Positions 1-5,908 of a DNA stretch of 11,118 nucleotides are shown one piece after another. The DNA comes from DAOTUB01 sp034437455. GTDB taxonomy: Bacteria > Chloroflexota > Anaerolineae > B4-G1. The stretch's first letter is position 1. Each line of letters opens with the position of its first letter. The stretch lies in NCBI GenBank assembly GCA_034437455.1, contig DAOTUB010000192.1, positions 1 through 11,118 of the forward strand, written 5' to 3'. The notes beneath the pieces are model-generated. The model did no database searches. It was given only the letters and a program-made list of their open reading frames with translations, and had not been told where the DNA came from. A program made the translations under genes and the position numbers.

Positions 1-10
1 ATAAGGTGGT

Positions 11-43
11 CAAAAAGACTAAAGACAAGCTCAAGTCTGCTTG
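11..43 (-). terminator. Possible terminator after the last gene of the operon
   Basis: On the minus strand, CAAGC and GCTTG (26-30 and 39-43 on the plus strand) form a 5-bp stem with an 8-base loop. A T-rich stretch (TCTTTAGTCTTTTT) follows about 60 bases after the stop codon of the kinase-like gene. A second hairpin lies closer to the stop: TGCTCG/CGAGCA at 82-87/96-101, which can compete with another GAGCA/TGCTC pairing at 71-86. Neither is a textbook terminator because the stems are short, but the position suits the end of the transcript. Confidence 0.3.
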
Positions 44-103
44 ATTTTAATTCGAAACTCGATTGTTAAAGAGCAGATCTTTGCTCGACCCTGGCCGAGC
101 ACG

Positions 104-1156
104 TTACGCTTTGTCTAAATGCGAATTTATACTTTTGCAAGTCAACTTTTCTGTATCGAAAAGCAGATTGAAGCTTTTTATATCTTGATCACGCAAGATC
201 CTAAAAGCATTTTCCCCCAAGCTTGAATAATCAATAGCATAGTCAAAATCGATCAAATATGGTCTACCAGATCTCTTTTCAATGATGATATTTCCATACT
301 TTATATCATCCAGTATGAAACCATACGCGTGTACTTTACTTAGCTGGGTAAACAGATTCTCTACAAATTGCGAGTCAATCACATCATATAGAACACGTTT
401 GCCCTCTTGAATACACTTGAGCTGTCTCTCCTTTGGAGTGAAATGTGCGTAATCTGGGTTATTGTCTACATCGCAGTCGCGTAATATGGCACCTCTCTTG
501 GCCAATTCTTCACGAAGGACAGGCCCCAAGATGAACGAAAATGTCAAGGTTAGAGCATCAAAATCAACATCTATGATGGCAGGCACATTGCAGCCGACGA
601 TCCCGAGATGATGAAGCGCTTTTATCTCATTCACAAAGGACAATTTGTCACCACTATAGTCTTTTTTTACTCCTACATGTCCGTCTATGGCAACTACCTT
701 TAGACGAAATCGTTTTCGTTTCAGGAATTGCTCCTCAGAAATAGCTGGCGTATCTCTGATTGATCCGAAATGAGAGAGCAGAAATCCGTCCTGGTCTATT
801 TCAGCAATCACCACCTCACGTGCCCTTTGTTTTTTTAAGAGCTCAAATTTTTCTTGATCCAGCCCTAAATCCTCTATTGCCAGCCTGTATCCTCTCTTCC
901 CAGACCTCAACAGTTCTTTTTTATTCGATTGCCAGTGGTGTAATTCTTTGTTCACATTGTGTCTTTGCTTTAATTTTTTGGCCTTTCTGTATAGTCTCAA
1001 AAAGGTCGGTAGAACTTTTATGCTGACAGGTAAGACAAGACACACGTATATCAAATGAATAGAGTGTGTGAATCCGTTTCTTGCCAAGGTAACAGGAATT
1101 CTCTTTATCCTCCTAAACGCCCTCAGAATGCCAGAAACCGGATCTCTTGTTCCCAT
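104..1156 (-). CDS. Kdo/WaaP-like small protein kinase-fold enzyme
   Basis: The C-terminal half shows a protein-kinase fold of the Kdo/WaaP/RIO-like type. Positions are for the 361-residue reading from a TTG at 1189. A VKKD segment (about 174-177) can supply the ATP-binding Lys. Glu188 in FVNEIKAL suits helix C. The catalytic loop HAYGFILDDIKYGN (287-300) has Asp295, Lys297 and Asn300, and LIDFD (312-316) has the metal-binding Asp314. The first ~95 residues are basic with one hydrophobic stretch (about 44-63) that may attach it to the membrane. The start chosen is the ATG at 1156 (350 residues), because TAGGAG lies 8 bases before it; the TTG at 1189 has no such site. Known relatives phosphorylate sugars of lipopolysaccharide cores. 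Its place at the end of a glycan operon suggests phosphorylation of a glycan or lipid-linked sugar, which is inference. A Ser/Thr protein kinase role is possible. The gene is visibly A/T-rich compared with the right of the window. Confidence 0.72.
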   Translation of the reverse strand: MGTRDPVSGILRAFRRIKRIPVTLARNGFTHSIHLIYVCLVLPVSIKVLPTFLRLYRKAKKLKQRHNVNKELHHWQSNKKELLRSGKRGYRLAIEDLGLDQEKFELLKKQRAREVVIAEIDQDGFLLSHFGSIRDTPAISEEQFLKRKRFRLKVVAIDGHVGVKKDYSGDKLSFVNEIKALHHLGIVGCNVPAIIDVDFDALTLTFSFILGPVLREELAKRGAILRDCDVDNNPDYAHFTPKERQLKCIQEGKRVLYDVIDSQFVENLFTQLSKVHAYGFILDDIKYGNIIIEKRSGRPYLIDFDYAIDYSSLGENAFRILRDQDIKSFNLLFDTEKLTCKSINSHLDKA

Positions 1157-1164
1157 GGCGAATG

Positions 1165-1170
1165 CTCCTA
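1165..1170 (-). promoter_or_regulatory. Ribosome binding site deciding the kinase-like gene start
   Basis: The minus strand reads TAGGAG, followed by 8 bases and the ATG at 1154-1156. The upstream TTG at 1187-1189 lies only 6 bases after the stop of the glycosyltransferase gene and has no comparable site, so the ATG is preferred. Confidence 0.6.
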
Positions 1171-1195
1171 AATCATTTGAACCAATCAATTGATT

Positions 1196-2302
1196 CTAGT
1201 CTCCAATTGTTTTGTATATAGATTTGACCATTGTGATAGCTTGCTCGAGACTGTAATGAGATTGCACTCTTTCTTGTAGACGCTTGGCAAAAATATGCCG
1301 TCTTGAAGAGTCTAGTAGCATTGAGATCAAGGCGGAGGCCATAGCCGATGGATCTTGAGGCATGACCAAGAGTCCCGCTCTCCCTTTATCAAGCACTTCT
1401 GCACATTGTCCCACGCGTGTGCAAACGACGCCAAGCCCCGCCATTCCATACTCTAGCAAAGCTACAGGAAGTCCTTCAGACACAGAGCTCAAAACTCCCA
1501 CATCGCACGCCGTCAAGATTGCAGCGATGTCTCGACGGACCCCCAGGAACGCCACGCTTTTCTCCAGCCCCAACTGCTTGGTTTCTTGTCTTACTGCATT
1601 TGCATAAGCTGACCCAGGCCAATCTGCTCCAACCAAAATGAGATAAGCATCGGGCACCCGACCAAGCACGGTTGGCATTGCACGTACCAGGTTAAGTTGA
1701 TCCTTCAGAGGGTACAAGCTGGCCACGCAGACGATGCGTCTTCCAGGTGTTCCTGGAAGAGCGACACAGGTTTCCCTGAGGTAGGGCTGGCGCTTGAAAA
1801 GGCTGGAAAAGTTGGGCACGTACCAGATTCTGTCTGCCGGATATATCAAACGTTGGCGAACCCATTGATGAATCAAATCATTGACGGCGATAATTGCTTT
1901 GGCGCGTCGAATCATCAAAGAGTAGGGCAGCACCGAATGATCATGCACCGAGTGACAATGCCATATGATCTTGGGAAAAGGTGGTAGCAGGCTCGCTAGG
2001 CTCGCGACAGAAAGGGCTGAATTGTGGGCATGGATGATGGATATATGATGCTCCTGAATAAAGGATACAAAGTTTTTCAAAGCTGACATATCAAATCGGC
2101 GCTTCCGCTGCAGGCATATATGCCCGATGTGAGGGGCGAGATCCGCATACAATGGCCCGTCTGCTCGGGTTGTGCAGAGATATGATCGGTACCGATCTTT
2201 AGGAAGGTGATTTGCCAGGTCAACAGTGATGCGCTCCATGCCACCCACTACCAATCTGTCTATGAGTTGGACAACGCCGATGAGATTTTGTTTCTTGATC
2301 AT
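1196..2302 (-). CDS. GT-B family 4 glycosyltransferase
   Basis: This 368-residue protein has the layout of a GT4 (RfaG/WcaL-like) retaining glycosyltransferase with two Rossmann-like halves. Near the N-terminus, DRLVVGGMERITVDLA (15-30) is the typical acceptor-side glycine loop, followed by HAHNS (91-95). The C-terminal nucleotide-sugar half has VASLYPLKD (193-201), ILVG (222-225) and the E-x7-E motif, with Glu276 and Glu284 in SEGLPVALLEYG. The length is normal for the family. It should add one sugar from a nucleotide-sugar donor to a lipid-linked glycan on the cytoplasmic face; donor and acceptor cannot be read from the sequence. The ATG start has AAGGA only 4 bases upstream, a tight but usable site. 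It lies 51 bases after the flippase gene and directly before the kinase-like gene, so the three are probably co-transcribed. It is the only glycosyltransferase in the window. Confidence 0.9.
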   Translation of the reverse strand: MIKKQNLIGVVQLIDRLVVGGMERITVDLANHLPKDRYRSYLCTTRADGPLYADLAPHIGHICLQRKRRFDMSALKNFVSFIQEHHISIIHAHNSALSVASLASLLPPFPKIIWHCHSVHDHSVLPYSLMIRRAKAIIAVNDLIHQWVRQRLIYPADRIWYVPNFSSLFKRQPYLRETCVALPGTPGRRIVCVASLYPLKDQLNLVRAMPTVLGRVPDAYLILVGADWPGSAYANAVRQETKQLGLEKSVAFLGVRRDIAAILTACDVGVLSSVSEGLPVALLEYGMAGLGVVCTRVGQCAEVLDKGRAGLLVMPQDPSAMASALISMLLDSSRRHIFAKRLQERVQSHYSLEQAITMVKSIYKTIGD

Positions 2303-2353
2303 CGTTTCCTTCGAACTGCCTCTTGGTCAGCGTTTTCTGTGGGTGAGCAAAGA

Positions 2354-3757
2354 TTAGTCTTCAAGTGACCACCAGGCATGAAATGCTCTATTTAGAGACA
2401 AGGCCATTTTGTATCCTGTGTCGAACCCAAGCTTTATATCGCTTTTGCGAATCAGCAAGAGTTCGGCAGGTCTAATTCCAGTGACCCTATGATAAAAATA
2501 TAGCGCCATGACCGCATTGGTTGTATAAGCTGCCGATGAAGCTGTCGCGGCACCGACGATATCCCATTTGGGAATTAGCAGGCAATCAAGTATCACTGTT
2601 ACAATAAGAGAAACCAAAGCGCCATAGGTGCTGAAATACGGTTTCCCCCGGCCACTCAGATCGCTATAGATGACACCTGCATAACCGAGACTAACTATGC
2701 CCGGCAGGAGAATCCACAAAGGATGGATGGAGGGTAAGAACTCGGCAGAATAAAAGATCGTAATCAACGATCTGCTCGCCAGGAACATTCCAAACGCCGC
2801 CAGTATGGTGATAAATATCGAAAGCCGAGCCACTCGCGGTGTAAATTGGTTGGCGGTTTCCGGATCTGAGGATGCTGTCCTGGGAAACAAGACAAAGCTA
2901 AATGCATTAGAGAAATATGTGAGAAATTCGGACAAAGCTGTAGCCACAGTATAGAGGCCGACGCTTCTTACACCGACAAAGAAACTGACCATAAAGACAT
3001 CCAACCTGAGATTCAGAAAGTGCAAGACATTGCCTACATGCCCCTGGAGGCCAAAGGTAAGAGCAGCCTTTAGCGCTCTAATATCAAAGCCCGGCCGTAT
3101 CGTTGCATCATGCCTCAGAAAGTAGGAATAGGCAGCAATACAAATACTGGGCACGACTATAGCAGATAAAAGAACCCCCCATACGTCCAGTCCGAAAAAC
3201 AATACCAAAACGGCATTTAGGACCAACAAGGAAAAAAAACGAACTATGGTCACAAGGGAAAGCTGGAAGATGCGTTCAAGGCCGAGGAGAAGTCCTGCCA
3301 GATATCCCTCGAATAGAGTCAGAGGAACGATGAGAGAGGCTAAAGCCAGCATGGATATGTTTATATTGCTGTTGTAGAAATATTGGAGAAATAGAGGCAT
3401 CGCTATCCAACCGACCGTTCCCGTTATCAGGCTAATTATGAATACCAAAGAGAGCGAGTTCCCCACCAGTATCTGCAGCGTGTGCTTGTTGGCGCCTAAG
3501 AGATAACCATTTGCCCGGCCAATGCCCAGGTTGATAAACCAGGCGATCGTGCTTGGTATCAAGAGTAGTATTGTTGCGGTTCCATTGCCTTCGACACCCA
3601 GTGCCCGGGCCACGATCATACTAGAGACAATGCTAAATATGAACCCTATCGCTCCACTCACAAATTTCAATGAAACGTTTTTTAGATATAATTGAGAACC
3701 ATTCAATGAATTATCGCCACTTTCTCCAGTTGGTACGTAGGCAGATTTTTCCCGCAT
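2354..3757 (-). CDS. Wzx/MATE-like oligosaccharide flippase
   Basis: A polytopic membrane protein with roughly 12-14 hydrophobic segments, beginning with the segment SLKFVSGAIGFIFSIVSSMIVARALG (about 63-88 in the longest reading). The motif DVFMVSFFVGVRSVGLYTVA (287-306) is typical of the polysaccharide flippase (RfbX/Wzx, MOP superfamily) family, where it appears as a 'D.fmv..f.G...vGlY..A' pattern. It should move lipid-linked repeat units across the cytoplasmic membrane. The open frame could start at 3859 and overlap the ligase gene by 20 bases (501 residues). The ATG at 3757 is preferred because CAGGA lies 8 bases before it. This gives 467 residues, the usual flippase size, and removes a polar, basic 34-residue leader. 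The next gene starts 51 bases downstream. Which glycan it carries is not visible. Confidence 0.88.
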   Translation of the reverse strand: MREKSAYVPTGESGDNSLNGSQLYLKNVSLKFVSGAIGFIFSIVSSMIVARALGVEGNGTATILLLIPSTIAWFINLGIGRANGYLLGANKHTLQILVGNSLSLVFIISLITGTVGWIAMPLFLQYFYNSNINISMLALASLIVPLTLFEGYLAGLLLGLERIFQLSLVTIVRFFSLLVLNAVLVLFFGLDVWGVLLSAIVVPSICIAAYSYFLRHDATIRPGFDIRALKAALTFGLQGHVGNVLHFLNLRLDVFMVSFFVGVRSVGLYTVATALSEFLTYFSNAFSFVLFPRTASSDPETANQFTPRVARLSIFITILAAFGMFLASRSLITIFYSAEFLPSIHPLWILLPGIVSLGYAGVIYSDLSGRGKPYFSTYGALVSLIVTVILDCLLIPKWDIVGAATASSAAYTTNAVMALYFYHRVTGIRPAELLLIRKSDIKLGFDTGYKMALSLNRAFHAWWSLED

Positions 3758-3765
3758 TGAAACTA

Positions 3766-3770
3766 TCCTG
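3766..3770 (-). promoter_or_regulatory. Ribosome binding site deciding the flippase start
   Basis: The minus strand reads CAGGA, then 8 bases, then the ATG at 3755-3757. The two in-frame ATGs further upstream (3859 and 3775) have only weak or no Shine-Dalgarno match. The spacing equals that of the kinase-like, BY-kinase and NadE-like genes. Confidence 0.5.
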
Positions 3771-3839
3771 TTCATTGCCGTTGGCTTTTCACGACAGAGA
3801 TTTTGATAAGAGAAACAAGTCTTTCGGACTTTTTTTGTC

Positions 3840-5246
3840 CTAATTGGTATCTTTAGCATTTCTTGTCATGACACGAACTAGGCTATTGGCTTCCAGGCGG
3901 GAAGGGATCAGCAAAAGCGCCAGTACCAAGTAATAGGTAGGACCAGACAATAGCCCACCGCTTTTGATAAACGAAAGCATGTAACCTGCAAGTACGGATG
4001 ATATCAGAGCAAAATAAGATGTCAGAGCATGCGTACGTGTTTTGTTGGAAGAAAAGTAATACCGAACAAACAGCACGACGGCGCTTACCAGAGTGCCCAG
4101 GAAGAGAAGCATCCCAGGAATCCCTGTTTCGGCCCAAACATGCAATACTGGATTGTGTATTGACCTCCGCTCTCGTCCAACAACACTGGTTAGCTTTCCA
4201 AGATAAGGCATCACTGCATAGGAAGCGTTGCCAATCCCCACTCCGCCCCAAAAGTGATCGCTGATAAGATGCCACCCTGCCCGCCAGATTGTTAAACGCC
4301 CACCCAAGACACCTCCTTCTCGCACTAAAAAACGGTCAAGGACGGTTGTAAGGACAAACGGCGCGCTGACGGCTACTATCGCTAGAATGAATAGTCCCAG
4401 TTTCCCCCACGGTCGCGTGGGTTTCCAAAACCAAAAAAGCAACAGAGTGGTGAATAATGAGATTGCACTTCCTCGCGACCCACTTAGTGAAACCAGGACG
4501 ACATTCAGCAATATGAATAGAATGCTCAGCACCATTCTAAGAGCTTTCTGCCACCCGGATGACTGTATCGCCAGCCAGAGAACGCCCGACATTGTCACTA
4601 GAGTAAAGACTCCAAACTCGTTCTCATCCGCGCTAATTACTTGAAGCCTGATTCCAGCTTGATATCCTTGAGACAAGATCGTCCCTGCGCCGGTCAGCAC
4701 CAACACCCAGCCGCTGAGGGCCAAAGTGCCCATCAGTCCATCCAGAGCTTCTTTCGTGTCAATTTCGTTCACGATCAAAATCAGGTACAATATCAATCTG
4801 AGTACGTACTTGCCGACGCTCTCTAACCCAAGGGCTAGGTTGGGTGTCCAAGACAGTGTGATGATACCCCAGATGATAAAACCTAGCGCTAGGAGGGTAG
4901 TATTGGTCCAGACGATACGACGTCGTTGGGTAGCCGTATCTAAAAGCCAGACACTGAAGGCCAAAACCACGGTTGATCTATTGAGCAGCGACTGTATACC
5001 GGAAGGGATAAGCCCCGCAGGAAGAAGAACCACAAAGATCGCGGCATACAGCGCCCAAACGGGTTTCCGGAGCCAGGCAATGCACATACCTATTACAGCG
5101 ACGCCCCCGGCAACGATCAGGGGAGATAATGGAGATGCATAAAATAGGCAAGAGGCCCCCGCGACAAAAGATGCCATGAGAGCCATCACAATTAGACCTA
5201 TCTTAAATTTATTATTTGACATCCATAAAGACTGTACATTTGCCAT
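3840..5246 (-). CDS. O-antigen ligase/polymerase (Wzy_C-type) membrane protein
   Basis: A 468-residue protein with many hydrophobic segments. The Wzy_C (O-antigen ligase) pattern is clear in the C-terminal half: SGSRGS (255-260), then GGRLTIWRAGW (315-325) with Arg317, GGVGIGN (334-340), and HNPVLHVWAETGIPG (364-378) with His364 and Glu373. In this family a large extracytoplasmic loop with conserved Arg and His binds the undecaprenyl-linked donor, and the enzyme either polymerises repeat units (Wzy) or transfers the chain to an acceptor (WaaL); the two cannot be told apart here. With a flippase and a Wzz/BY-kinase nearby, a polymerase is the more natural reading. The ATG at 5246 has no obvious Shine-Dalgarno site, nor does the ATG at 5222 (460 residues), so the start is uncertain. 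The 3' end reaches into the longest possible reading of the flippase gene. An IS remnant lies directly upstream and may have changed its expression. Confidence 0.88.
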   Translation of the reverse strand: MANVQSLWMSNNKFKIGLIVMALMASFVAGASCLFYASPLSPLIVAGGVAVIGMCIAWLRKPVWALYAAIFVVLLPAGLIPSGIQSLLNRSTVVLAFSVWLLDTATQRRRIVWTNTTLLALGFIIWGIITLSWTPNLALGLESVGKYVLRLILYLILIVNEIDTKEALDGLMGTLALSGWVLVLTGAGTILSQGYQAGIRLQVISADENEFGVFTLVTMSGVLWLAIQSSGWQKALRMVLSILFILLNVVLVSLSGSRGSAISLFTTLLLFWFWKPTRPWGKLGLFILAIVAVSAPFVLTTVLDRFLVREGGVLGGRLTIWRAGWHLISDHFWGGVGIGNASYAVMPYLGKLTSVVGRERRSIHNPVLHVWAETGIPGMLLFLGTLVSAVVLFVRYYFSSNKTRTHALTSYFALISSVLAGYMLSFIKSGGLLSGPTYYLVLALLLIPSRLEANSLVRVMTRNAKDTN

Positions 5247-5312
5247 GATACGCTTTATCTTATTGTTTCCGGCCGGACTCGATCTGATGGCTTCTGTAGT
5301 TCAATTGGACTT

Positions 5313-5825
5313 TTGAATAATGCAAATTGTAAATACGGCACATTAACACAAACAAATAAGCGCGAGCGCGTTGAAAGATTTATACATCTGGGCCAAGTGT
5401 GGCATAGTAATGACTATGAAAACCCAAATGAAAGTACACACGTTCAAGCCTATCAACAACAGTTATATGAGAGCTTTGAGCATCGCGTCGATGCGCGGAT
5501 GGACCTCATCGATGCCTTGCTCAGCAATGCCACCGATCAGGCGGTGGCGGCCTTGAGTCTCAGTCCGTTCTTTCACCGACAGTATAGCTCAATTACGGAT
5601 GCCATTGATGCCGCTATACCGCCGCATCTAGATGCAACAACAGCACGACGGCAACAAGAGCTGAGTTTAACGCGGCTCATCGGACTTTCCCAGCGCCGCA
5701 AAAACGTCCCTTTTGGTTGCTCGCTCTAGATGCATGTTCCACCCCATGCCACTCCTTGTCCACGCCGGTTTACCCCTACGTTCAGTGAGCGTGGCTTCGT
5801 TTACCAACCCAATGCCATTTTCTGA
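5313..5825 (+). pseudogene. Decayed N-terminal fragment of a DDE (IS701-like) transposase
   Basis: The first part reads MDLIDALLSNATDQAVAALS from the ATG at 5499, then SPFFHRQYSSITDAI and a basic QRRK stretch. The frame is then broken and stops at 5727-5729. In the frame entered after the A-run at 5700-5704, the sequence continues RPFWLLALDA. Back in the first frame after 5746 it continues TPCPRRFTPTFSERGFVYQPNAI before a stop at 5823-5825. Joined, this resembles the start of PF13546/IS701-type transposases, where a conserved '(F)WL..(L)D.TP.PRp.a.tl.eR.FvYQPN' segment holds the first catalytic Asp. The simplest history is one lost A in the A-run and a 16-base insertion at 5730-5745, together restoring the frame. 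The rest of the protein (some 300 residues) is absent, so it cannot be active. In-frame sequence upstream of 5499 (from a TTG at 5313) may or may not belong to the original protein. Confidence 0.65.
5326..5355 (-). promoter_or_regulatory. Candidate promoter inside the IS remnant facing the ligase operon
   Basis: On the minus strand, TTGTTT (5350-5355) and TACAAT (5326-5331) are 18 bases apart. The -10 box matches five of six consensus bases, the -35 only three. It points to the ligase start about 80 bases away and would allow transcription of the downstream genes independently of the BY-kinase transcript. It is a pattern match only. Confidence 0.28.
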
Positions 5826-5856
5826 ACCATCCCCACTTTTAAAGGTACATCTCTTA

Positions 5857-5874
5857 CCCCGGCATCAGCCGGGG
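5857..5874. repeat. Strong GC-rich hairpin next to the right IS end
   Basis: CCCCGGC (5857-5863), loop ATCA, then GCCGGGG (5868-5874): a perfect 7-bp all-G/C stem. It lies 35 bases beyond the BY-kinase stop, where a terminator could be, but neither strand has a clear T-tract after it. A separate 16-base palindrome (GACTTTG-TC-CAAAGTC, 5880-5895) overlaps the right inverted repeat. It may be a subterminal IS structure, a pause site or a Rho-assisted terminator. Confidence 0.55.
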
Positions 5875-5908
5875 CGTTAGACTTTGTCCAAAGTCCAATA
5901 GCTCAAGT

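Larger units (their letters stand above)
5304..5899 (+). mobile_element. Internally deleted insertion sequence remnant
   Basis: Perfect 10-bp inverted repeats ATTGGACTTT (5304-5313) and AAAGTCCAAT (5890-5899) bound this stretch. Extended to 20 bases they still match at 15 positions. Directly outside lie AGTTCA (5298-5303) and AGCTCA (5900-5905), which differ at one base and could be a worn target duplication. Inside is a decayed N-terminal transposase fragment on the plus strand, opposite to all genes around it, then a GC-rich hairpin. The middle and C-terminal part of a transposase gene is missing, so this appears to be a non-autonomous, internally deleted copy. Removing it would leave about 60 bases between the BY-kinase and ligase genes. 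The family assignment rests on memory of IS701-like (PF13546-type) transposases. Confidence 0.6.

Noticed and set aside
5371..5556. Alternative plus-strand frame inside the IS remnant
   Set aside because: It overlaps the transposase-like reading in another frame and has no family-like sequence.
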